From positions 1 through 5,550 of the forward strand of contig DAOWNN010000169.1 in the NCBI GenBank assembly GCA_030642585.1: a stretch of DNA of 5,550 bases. The letters run 5' to 3'. The notes under the pieces are model-generated. The model made no database searches, was not told where the DNA came from, and saw only the letters and a program-made list of their open reading frames with translations. Positions 1 to 5,550 of the stretch are shown here, one piece after another (position 1 is the stretch's first letter; each line of letters opens with the position of its first letter). The DNA comes from Bacteroidota bacterium. GTDB lineage: Bacteria; Bacteroidota; Bacteroidia; Bacteroidales; VadinHA17. The translations under genes and the position numbers were made by a program.

Positions 1-786
1 ATTTCAGCCAAAGAGCTGAAAGGCAAAATGAAGGATAAAAATGTTATCATTGTATCCACAAGAACACTTTCAGATTATCAACAGGTTCACCTTCCGGGTG
101 CTGTAAATGTTTGGCACCTCGACTTATATACCGATCCGATAACAAATGGCTACATAAAATCTCCTGAAGAACTGGCCAAGATATTTGGTAGTAAGGGGAT
201 AAGCGAAACCAAAACCATTGTTTTGTATGATGCGGGTTCCGGGAAAAATTCAGGACGACTTTACTGGATACTAAAATACCTGGGAGCCAAAGATGTTCGT
301 ATACTGGATGGTCAGATGAAGGCGTGGAGAGCCCAACGGGGTGCGGTAACCAAGGCCCCTGCTAAAGTTGAAGCAGTTACCTTTACACCCAGTGTTCAAA
401 AAGCAGTTCTTGTAAGTACTGCTCAAGTGAGTGCAGCAAAGGGGAAATCAGGGACAGTAGTCATTGATGTTCGTTCACCGGAAGAGTATAATGGCACCGA
501 TGAAACTGATATTCGGAAAGGCCATATACCCGGGGCAGTAAATCTGGAATTCAGTAATGTATTAACAGATGCGGCTACCTTTAAAAGCCCGGAAGAACTT
601 AAAAAGATATTTACGGCAAAGGGAATCACTACAGATAAAGAGATTATTCTTTATTGTAAAACCAGCGTAAGAGCAGGAATAGTTTATTTTGCCTTAACCG
701 ACATGCTTGGTTACAAAAATGTTAAAGTATATGACAAGGCCTTTATTGGCTGGCAGTCAGCTTCTGCCAATCAGGTGGTTAAATAA
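1..786 (+). CDS. Tandem-domain rhodanese-type sulfurtransferase (5' end outside window)
   Basis: The frame is open from base 1 and ends at TAA 784-786, giving 261 visible residues. An ATG at 28 exists, but the nine codons before it read as a normal rhodanese domain entry (ISAKELKGK), so the true start is probably upstream and the gene is partial. Two rhodanese domains are visible. The first (about residues 1-110) has the HLPGAVN signature but Asp77 where the catalytic cysteine would sit (VLYDAGSGKNSGR), as is usual for the structural N-terminal domain of two-domain enzymes. The second (about 135-261) has DVRSPEEY, GHIPGAVNL and the loop Cys219-K-T-S-V-R-A, with Cys219 (codon 655-657) as the expected persulfide carrier. 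Known family role: transfer of sulfane sulfur from thiosulfate or 3-mercaptopyruvate to thiol acceptors or cyanide. Whether it is exported cannot be seen because the N-terminus is missing. The nearby molybdoenzyme gene makes a role in polysulfide or thiosulfate handling plausible. The specific substrate is unknown. Confidence 0.9.
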   Translation: MSAKELKGKMKDKNVIIVSTRTLSDYQQVHLPGAVNVWHLDLYTDPITNGYIKSPEELAKIFGSKGISETKTIVLYDAGSGKNSGRLYWILKYLGAKDVRILDGQMKAWRAQRGAVTKAPAKVEAVTFTPSVQKAVLVSTAQVSAAKGKSGTVVIDVRSPEEYNGTDETDIRKGHIPGAVNLEFSNVLTDAATFKSPEELKKIFTAKGITTDKEIILYCKTSVRAGIVYFALTDMLGYKNVKVYDKAFIGWQSASANQVVK

Positions 787-802
787 ATCAAGCTGTTTTG
801 TT

Positions 803-834
803 AGAAAAGGTGAGATGAAAGTCTCGCCTTTTCT
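803..834 (+). terminator. Hairpin terminator after the rhodanese gene
   Basis: A 13-bp stem (AGAAAAGGTGAGA / TCTCGCCTTTTCT, one T-G wobble) closes a 6-nt loop TGAAAG. It lies 16 bases after the stop codon. The descending arm carries TTTT and is followed by TTATTA, so the U-tract is imperfect but T-rich. Its position directly behind the stop suggests that it ends the rhodanese transcript. Confidence 0.75.
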
Positions 835-847
835 TTATTATAAGTAG

Positions 848-870
848 CCTGGCCCATTGGAAATGCCAGG
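848..870. repeat. Short inverted repeat (second hairpin after rhodanese)
   Basis: CCTGGC at 848-853 is the exact reverse complement of GCCAGG at 865-870, with an 11-base loop. TATTTTG follows on the plus strand. It could be a back-up terminator or a remnant of a repeat. The stem is only 6 bp, so its function is uncertain. Confidence 0.35.
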
Positions 871-888
871 TATTTTGAGGGAGATTCA

Positions 889-911
889 TAAACAGCATAA
901 TTGCCTGTTTA
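889..911. repeat. Bulged inverted repeat
   Basis: TAAACAGCA (889-897) pairs with TGC-C-TGTTTA (902-911) around the loop TAAT. The stem is 9 bp with a single bulged C at 905. No T-tract follows. It lies in the convergent interval, and neither neighbour explains it. It may be a structured relic or a protein-binding dyad. No function can be assigned. Confidence 0.3.
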
Positions 912-995
912 ACAATGACATATGATTAGTTATAATTATATAAATACACGATAATGTACTGAAGCATCAATAATCGGAGTAATAATAAAACATTA

Positions 996-1089
996 TGGAC
1001 TAAAGTCCAACAGATACGTATTTTGCTTAACCCCAGCCTTAAGGCTGGGGTTAGTTAACAAGTAGTATAATAGGGCTTTAGCCCAACAG
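996..1089. repeat. Symmetric three-palindrome element (REP/MITE-like candidate)
   Basis: Three palindromes sit at regular spacing. The central one (1028-1053) is a perfect 26-bp palindrome with half-site TAACCCCAGCCTT. The left one (996-1009) is TGGACT-AA-AGTCCA. The right one (1073-1084) is GGGCT-TT-AGCCC. Their centres (1002.5, 1040.5, 1078.5) are exactly 38 bases apart on both sides. The two outer hairpins also form a direct repeat ending in CCAACAG (1007-1013 and 1083-1089), 13 of 17 bases alike. One stem pair changes from A-T to G-C on both arms together, so pairing is preserved. This looks like a dispersed non-coding repeat of the REP/BIME or MITE kind. That class is an inference, since no second copy is in the window. 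Confidence 0.6.
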
Positions 1090-1104
1090 TTTAATTGTTA
1101 AGGC

Positions 1105-1136
1105 AAAAAAAAGCAAACACCCTTATTTGTATTTGC
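1105..1136 (-). terminator. Intrinsic terminator of the Rieske/cytochrome b operon
   Basis: Read on the minus strand, the stem GCAAATAC / GTGTTTGC (8 bp, one T-G wobble) with an 8-nt loop is followed at once by eight T residues (plus-strand A-tract 1105-1112). This is a textbook intrinsic terminator. It lies about 140 bases beyond the stop of the cytochrome gene and is the natural end of the leftward transcript. Confidence 0.75.
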
Positions 1137-1272
1137 CCATTTCAATATTTTGGCTCTATTCCTGAAATTCCCTTTTGAAGTATCCTTTGAAATTCGTCTG
1201 ACATGTTGATGCCTTTTAATATCTAAGGGGTTCTCTTTCCTTAACCTAAACCTCAATTTTAGCCTTTTTCTA

Positions 1273-4026
1273 CTACCATTCAGGCATTTTGCATTCAGGA
1301 CTTAAATGTTCAACAAGCCATTGAAAATCATCAAGACTTTGCATCATGATCTTTGAATTTTCGGCATGGCAGTTGAGGCAGCTCCCTACTGTAAGAATAC
1401 TTTTTTGTTCCTTCATGCTAAAAGGTCTGAAGTTATCCCGGGTAGACATATTACCTTCCTCTTCTCTCAAAAAGCCAATCCATGCATCTTCTGGCAAACG
1501 GTCGTATTTGTTTAACTGATACCTGGGGATGAAACTCCATCTGCGGGTATTTAAATCAAAATTCAACTTTCCTTCACCATACCCCAGAGCAACAGGGTCA
1601 TTATGGCATGATTTGCAACTTCTTCCTTCTGCTTGAATAGTATGAGCTTCAGCAGGAGCAAATAAACGGAGAAAACGATAAGCCCCCGGATCTGGCCTTT
1701 TGTTATAAGCACTTTTGTCAAGTGTCATAATCATTCCCGGGACTGCAGTTTTAATTTTTCTTTCAGAAACTTCTTTCCCATTAGAAAAATATTCTACTCC
1801 CAGGCTGGGAGGAATAGCCAGGTATTTTCCGGCATATTCAATCCAGGACCCCCTGGTAAATTTGTTTGCATAGATATCATATCCAGGTGTATGCGACTCA
1901 TAATCTGTATGACATCCCAGGCAACGTGGAGCCCAGGAGGTATGACATGCGCTACAGCTAAGATCATCATGAGCATTTCCTCTTGTACAAACATCTGCAG
2001 GAGCAAGAACAGGATGAATTTTCCCCGAGATCTTTCCAAATAATTTTACTGAGTCATGTTTATTGATAAAGGTATTTACAATTGGTCTTCCTGTTTTTTT
2101 AGTTGTTAAATACCGGAGAATTCCTTCGGTAACAGGACGGAGTTCGAGGATTTTCCTGTTTTCTGAATCAAAAATATCAGGGCTGATGGTTTGGACAGGC
2201 TCAACGAGATGGCAGTCTTCACAGCTTACCTGGACCTGATCTTCCTTGTGTGCATATATTTCGCCATCCCCCATTAATTCGTAGGAATTATGACAATCAA
2301 TACATGCAAGGCCTTTTCTGTGGTGTATATCGTCTTCCACAAATGTAAAAACCCTCTGATCTTCAAGAACCCGCCAGGCAGGGGTGTTCAGACTATCGTG
2401 TTCATCAAGTAGTGTTTCATGCCAGCCCTCATAGCTTGTAGAGATCCTGCCAGATCTGCTATGACAGCCAAAGCAATGATCATCGCTTACCCTAATTGAC
2501 AGAGCCGGATGATGGGTGAATTGAAAATCGCTTTTTGAACCAGATAAATGATACTCTGTATGTGCGAGAAAAGCATTATTTGAATAGTTTAAATGGCATG
2601 CATTGCATCCTCCTCCACGGGATAGCTGTGTGATAGGACCGGTTTCGATTTTTGAATTTCCCAGGTGACAAGAGGCACAAAGATCCCGAAGATGATTATC
2701 GGCAGCTGTTTGTTTTAAATCGTGAACATGACTGATATCAGACAGGCTGTTGGTTTCTCCGAAGACATACCGGTCAACTGTGACCATCCCACTCAGGGTT
2801 GACATCAGGGAGGATTTTATTCGTTGTGGAATATCAGGATGGCAATTTGTAGTACCACAACTCCTGGCTGCATCAATATTATTTCCCGGAATGAGGATCA
2901 TATTTTTATGGGCCTGTTTTTTATTGAGTGTAAATGAATTACCTCCATGGCAGGAAACGCAACCAATGGCTGCCGGGTTATGAGCAGGTGAAAATCCTTT
3001 CATTCCTGAATGGCAAATTAAACACGCTTCCTCTCTGCTTAATACAACAGGGATTTCACTCAGATCCAGACTGTCATTATTAGAATACAATTCCATAAAA
3101 ACAGGATTGAATGGTGTATGTATCTGAATACTATAACTATCATCCCATGGCCAGATCCAATTCCAGTTTTCTCCTCTGAAAAAATTCCCAATCAATGTTA
3201 GAAAAAGGTAAACGTAAAAAGAATATAGAAGAGTTTTTTTCAGTATAAATCCAGGTTTGGATTTTATAGAAGGTAAGAAATAAATAAGTACTAAGATACC
3301 AAAGATCAATAGAAGAGACACTCCGGGGCGACTTAGCCAATGGAGAATTTCTTGTAATCCAAGAAAATACCATGGCCCTTTCATAATGGGGTCGAGATTA
3401 TTGTGAAGGGGTGCCTGAAAGACAATGGAAAGAAGAGAAAAAAGAATCAATGAGATAATGAAAGTTCTCAGTTTTCCCCAAATGGTATGGGCATGTTCAA
3501 GAATAATAATGGCAAGAAAAATGCTTGTTGTGGCTAAATGGTGTACATAAATGATCTGGAAGTCATTTTCAGGACCGAGCACACTGTAGGATACAATATC
3601 TCCGAATATGGGAATAGAAGAAAGAAGGGTTTCCAGGATCCTGCGAGCCTGGAGGCTGTCGGCATCAGCTTTTAGAATAAATCCGGAGAGCATAACCCAG
3701 AATACAAAAAGCAGGGATAAAACCAGCCTGAACCAAACTCCTGGTTTTGGTTTAATCTTTTTTGAACTTCCGAGGTAATCCCAAACATGAAGAATGATAA
3801 ATATTAGAAAAAACTGGGCACTCCAGTAATGCAAATTCCTGAAAAAACTGGCCCATGGATTCGCGATTAATAGTTTTCCTATAGAAGAATAGGGCTCATG
3901 AATATCATAAGGAACTGCCAGGAAAATACCAGAAAAAACACAGACAAGAAAAAACCCTATTGACATCATCCCATAGGAGTCAAAAAAGATAATTTTTTTT
4001 ATTTTTTCCCAGCTGCTTAAAATCAT
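1273..4026 (-). CDS. Cytochrome b (b6/subunit IV-like) fused to a dodecahaem cytochrome c domain
   Basis: This 917-residue protein is inferred to be the quinol-oxidising core and electron exit of a bc-type complex. Residues 1-283 form a cytochrome b with about seven membrane helices (near 20-38, 68-85, 99-118, 160-178, 187-204, 236-252, 265-282), i.e. b6 (four) plus subunit IV (three). Likely haem b ligands are His66/His80 (spacing 14) and His163/His178 (spacing 15, as in b6). The usual PEWY quinol-site motif is replaced by GPWY (217-220). After a Trp-rich linker, residues 335-887 carry twelve haem c sites: eleven CXXCH (first Cys at 335, 356, 450, 474, 518, 575, 602, 691, 702, 804, 883) and one CX4CH (390-396). 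Seven helices from a cytoplasmic N-terminus would place the haem domain in the periplasm, where c-haem attachment occurs. The ATG directly follows the Rieske TAA, so translation is probably coupled. The frame is unbroken. The electron acceptor is unknown. Confidence 0.92.
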   Translation of the reverse strand: MILSSWEKIKKIIFFDSYGMMSIGFFLVCVFSGIFLAVPYDIHEPYSSIGKLLIANPWASFFRNLHYWSAQFFLIFIILHVWDYLGSSKKIKPKPGVWFRLVLSLLFVFWVMLSGFILKADADSLQARRILETLLSSIPIFGDIVSYSVLGPENDFQIIYVHHLATTSIFLAIIILEHAHTIWGKLRTFIISLILFSLLSIVFQAPLHNNLDPIMKGPWYFLGLQEILHWLSRPGVSLLLIFGILVLIYFLPSIKSKPGFILKKTLLYSFYVYLFLTLIGNFFRGENWNWIWPWDDSYSIQIHTPFNPVFMELYSNNDSLDLSEIPVVLSREEACLICHSGMKGFSPAHNPAAIGCVSCHGGNSFTLNKKQAHKNMILIPGNNIDAARSCGTTNCHPDIPQRIKSSLMSTLSGMVTVDRYVFGETNSLSDISHVHDLKQTAADNHLRDLCASCHLGNSKIETGPITQLSRGGGCNACHLNYSNNAFLAHTEYHLSGSKSDFQFTHHPALSIRVSDDHCFGCHSRSGRISTSYEGWHETLLDEHDSLNTPAWRVLEDQRVFTFVEDDIHHRKGLACIDCHNSYELMGDGEIYAHKEDQVQVSCEDCHLVEPVQTISPDIFDSENRKILELRPVTEGILRYLTTKKTGRPIVNTFINKHDSVKLFGKISGKIHPVLAPADVCTRGNAHDDLSCSACHTSWAPRCLGCHTDYESHTPGYDIYANKFTRGSWIEYAGKYLAIPPSLGVEYFSNGKEVSERKIKTAVPGMIMTLDKSAYNKRPDPGAYRFLRLFAPAEAHTIQAEGRSCKSCHNDPVALGYGEGKLNFDLNTRRWSFIPRYQLNKYDRLPEDAWIGFLREEEGNMSTRDNFRPFSMKEQKSILTVGSCLNCHAENSKIMMQSLDDFQWLVEHLSPECKMPEW

Positions 4027-4434
4027 TTATGATAAATGAATAATTAATCTTTTATTTTCTGAATCAATGCTGTGACTTATTTTTTGAAGTGGTTTTCCGG
4101 CAGGACCCTTTACGCAGGATCCTTCGATATCAAATGCAGACCCATGACATGGACAAATAAACTGGTTATTTTCAAATTTGTTAATTTTGCATCCCAGGTG
4201 TGTACACCGGGAAGACAGGATAGTGAATTCACCAGACTCTTTGATTATGATTATCTGGTCTTCAAAATGAACTCCAGCTGATAAATCAAGTGGGTAGATT
4301 AGCTCTTTATTTCCTGCCTGAATTTTTTTATGCCTTTGGATAGAAGCAATCCAGGTATAGAAAAATGGAAACATCAAAATGCCTCCAAGGGTTCTAAAGA
4401 ATCTATGTCTGGATATTTTTTTATTTGCCTGCAT
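4027..4434 (-). CDS. Membrane-anchored Rieske [2Fe-2S] protein of a bc-type complex
   Basis: The 135-residue protein has an N-terminal basic stretch, one hydrophobic anchor (about 15-33) and a Rieske fold. Cluster motifs are CTHLGC (77-82) and CPCHGS (94-99). Family knowledge makes Cys77, His79, Cys94 and His97 the iron ligands and Cys82-Cys96 the stabilising disulfide. GPAGKPL (110-116) matches the conserved proline loop. The protein should take one electron from quinol at the outer face of cytochrome b and pass it to the haem domain. It is the first gene of the operon and ends in TAA immediately before the cytochrome b ATG, with zero spacing. Rieske proteins are normally Tat-exported. Here the motif region reads SRHRFFR, without the adjacent twin arginines, so the signal is degenerate or the start is atypical. 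The ATG at 4434 was chosen because it gives a normal short N-terminus. There is no Shine-Dalgarno sequence. The protein is short for the family but all ligands are present. Confidence 0.93.
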   Translation of the reverse strand: MQANKKISRHRFFRTLGGILMFPFFYTWIASIQRHKKIQAGNKELIYPLDLSAGVHFEDQIIIIKESGEFTILSSRCTHLGCKINKFENNQFICPCHGSAFDIEGSCVKGPAGKPLQKISHSIDSENKRLIIHLS

Positions 4435-4450
4435 TTCTGAAAATTCATAT

Positions 4451-4477
4451 CAAAATTAGCAAATTTAATTACTCAAA
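4451..4477 (-). promoter_or_regulatory. Candidate Bacteroidetes-type promoter for the Rieske operon
   Basis: On the minus strand, TAATTTTG (4458 down to 4451) is an exact match to the Bacteroidetes -7 consensus TAnnTTTG. A TTTG (4477 down to 4474) lies upstream as a possible -33 box, but only 15 bases separate the two, shorter than the usual spacing. The leader to the Rieske ATG would be roughly 10 bases. Such boxes arise often by chance in AT-rich DNA. Confidence 0.35.
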
Positions 4478-4766
4478 CGAGATGATAAATGTTAGGATAC
4501 AAGTAAGGGCGTTTTTAGAAAAAAAAATCTTAATAAATTTCCGGATTATTAGAGTGATAAATCCCATAATACCACAAGTAATAATTAGTCTAAATAAATC
4601 TCAATGTCTATATATTAATGTTTACAAAATGCTGTTTTACTCTTGTTTTGATTTTGTTCATTCATTAAATAGAGGTAAGTATCAGAAGAACAGGAGAATG
4701 TGTTGTTTTTTTCAGAAAATTGCAATAATGTTTCCGGTTAAATGCAAAACAGTTTTTATTAAGTAG

Positions 4767-4784
4767 TCTTAATATAAATTAAGA
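4767..4784. promoter_or_regulatory. Perfect dyad in the divergent region (operator candidate)
   Basis: TCTTAAT (4767-4773) and ATTAAGA (4778-4784) are exact reverse complements around ATAA. A nested alternative pair, GTCTTA (4766-4771) with TAAGAC (4788-4793), shares the left arm. It lies about 330 bases from the Rieske start and 255 from the molybdoenzyme start. It could bind a dimeric regulator, but in such AT-rich DNA chance is also possible. Confidence 0.3.
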
Positions 4785-5038
4785 ATCTAAGACACACATA
4801 ATTAGATAAATAAGAATATTGTATCTGATATTATTTTATTTTTTATGTACATTATTCTGTTTTTCTATACTTTCAACTTTCACTTACAATTATTTAGATA
4901 GTTCTACAGAAACATATACAGCAATTTAGATATGTTGGTTTGCTGAAAAAAATCGCATGAATGATGATTAGTGAGTCATTTTCTCAGGAATACGATTAGA
5001 TATTACCGTTTAGTGATTAAAAGAAAAATAGAAAATAG

Positions 5039-5550
5039 ATGAAAACAAGAAGGGATTTTATTAAAATCTCCGCAGTTGGAACCGGAGGCCTTGCGATAGG
5101 GTTAAGTTCTATAAAGATTGCCCATGCGAATGAGGGAGGGGGTTTATTCAAAAAGTTTGAAGAGAAACCGGTTGTTCAAAATCGTTATCCTACTTATTGT
5201 GAGATTTGTTTCTGGAAATGTGCTGCATGGACCTATACTGATCAGAAAGGTGAACTTGTTAAAATTATTGGGAATGATGATGATCCGCATTGCAATGGAC
5301 GGCTTTGTCCACGGGGAACGGGAGGGGTTGGGATGTATAATGATGAGGACCGCTTAAAAACTCCTTTAATGAGGAAAGAGGTAAATGGCAAGCAGGTTTT
5401 TGAAGAGGTAAGCTGGGATGAGGCCCTGGATTACATTGCTGAAAAAATGCAGGTAATTGCAAAAGAATACGGTCCGGAATGTGTGGCTTTATTCTCTCAT
5501 GGATCCGGCGGAAAATATTTTGGTCATTTGTTAAAGGCATTCGGATCGGA
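5039..5550 (+). CDS. Tat-exported molybdopterin oxidoreductase, catalytic subunit (polysulfide/thiosulfate reductase-like, 3' end outside window)
   Basis: Only the first 170 codons are present and the frame runs off the window edge. Residues 1-30 form a Tat signal: TRRDFIK (3-9), then a glycine-rich hydrophobic stretch ending near AHA (28-30). The enzyme should therefore be exported folded with its cofactor. Cys54, Cys57, Cys61 and Cys90 (CX2CX3CX28C, in CEICFWKC and NGRLCPRG) fit the [4Fe-4S] site of the DMSO-reductase superfamily. The following MYNDEDRLKTPLMR and VSWDEALDYIAEKM segments are typical of its molybdopterin domain. The CEICFWKC/GRLCPRG pattern resembles PsrA/PhsA-type sulfur-compound reductases, and the rhodanese in the window fits that, but substrate cannot be fixed from this fragment. 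Tetrathionate- or other oxyanion-active relatives remain possible. Iron-sulfur and membrane partner subunits would be expected just downstream. The start has an A-rich leader and no Shine-Dalgarno sequence. Confidence 0.88.
   Translation, partial: MKTRRDFIKISAVGTGGLAIGLSSIKIAHANEGGGLFKKFEEKPVVQNRYPTYCEICFWKCAAWTYTDQKGELVKIIGNDDDPHCNGRLCPRGTGGVGMYNDEDRLKTPLMRKEVNGKQVFEEVSWDEALDYIAEKMQVIAKEYGPECVALFSHGSGGKYFGHLLKAFGS

Larger units (their letters stand above)
4435..5038. other. AT-rich divergent intergenic region
   Basis: About 600 bases separate the divergent Rieske operon and molybdoenzyme gene. Composition is strongly AT-rich, and no open frame shows protein-like sequence or a recognisable motif. 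It should hold the promoters of both units. A -7 candidate for the leftward operon is seen at 4451-4458. No convincing full TAnnTTTG/TTTG pair was found for the rightward gene. The only clear structure is the dyad at 4767-4784, listed separately. The length leaves room for regulator sites or a small RNA, but nothing visible proves either. Confidence 0.6.

Noticed and set aside
28..30. ATG at 28 as the true start of the rhodanese gene
   Set aside because: The frame is open upstream to base 1 and the preceding residues look like a normal domain entry. A start here would cut the first rhodanese domain.
1073..1150. CRISPR-like reading of the repeated CCAACAG hairpins
   Set aside because: There are only two copies, the repeats diverge, the space between them is itself a palindrome, and there are no cas genes.
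4425..4766. Plus-strand open frame of 113 codons overlapping the Rieske start
   Set aside because: Its composition reflects the AT-rich DNA (mostly I, K, N, F), it shows no domain or motif, and it overlaps the 5' end of the well-supported Rieske gene on the other strand.
4935..4942. TTGGTTTG as a -7 promoter box for the molybdoenzyme gene
   Set aside because: It differs from TAnnTTTG at one position and has no TTTG-like -33 box at suitable spacing.
5118..5357. Plus-strand open frame of 79 codons
   Set aside because: It is in an alternative frame of the molybdoenzyme gene and has no recognisable features.
5265..5540. Minus-strand open frame of 91 codons
   Set aside because: It lies fully inside the molybdoenzyme coding region, whose motifs are clear, so it is a shadow frame.

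Overview
The window looks like part of an anaerobic respiratory and sulfur-metabolism locus from a low-GC bacterium, most likely a member of the Bacteroidetes. The lineage call is an inference. It rests on A-rich translation starts with no Shine-Dalgarno sequence and on one exact Bacteroidetes-type -7 promoter box (TAnnTTTG) upstream of the minus-strand genes. No rRNA, tRNA, CRISPR array or transposase gene is visible.

Layout. (1) Positions 1-786, plus strand: the 3' part of a tandem-domain rhodanese-type sulfurtransferase whose start lies outside the window, followed by a strong hairpin terminator. (2) Positions 787-1272: a non-coding interval between convergent genes. It holds two further hairpins, a symmetric three-palindrome element (996-1089) and, on the opposite strand, a clean intrinsic terminator that ends the leftward operon. 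(3) Positions 1273-4434, minus strand: a two-gene operon read right to left. A membrane-anchored Rieske [2Fe-2S] protein comes first. It abuts, with no gap, a 917-residue protein that fuses a seven-helix cytochrome b (b6 plus subunit IV equivalent) to a periplasmic domain with twelve c-type haem sites. (4) Positions 4435-5038: a very AT-rich divergent intergenic region with a promoter candidate for the Rieske operon and a perfect dyad. (5) Positions 5039-5550, plus strand: the 5' end of a Tat-exported molybdopterin oxidoreductase with an N-terminal [4Fe-4S] motif, resembling the polysulfide/thiosulfate reductase group.

How the parts may work together (inference). The Rieske protein and fused cytochrome b make a compact quinol-oxidising bc-type complex. 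Its electrons would leave through the covalently attached twelve-haem wire instead of a separate cytochrome c1 or f. The molybdoenzyme and the rhodanese suggest that sulfur compounds such as polysulfide or thiosulfate are handled at the same locus. Whether the bc-type complex and the molybdoenzyme share an electron path cannot be decided from this window. The most unusual items are the one-polypeptide cytochrome b/dodecahaem fusion and the symmetric three-palindrome element.
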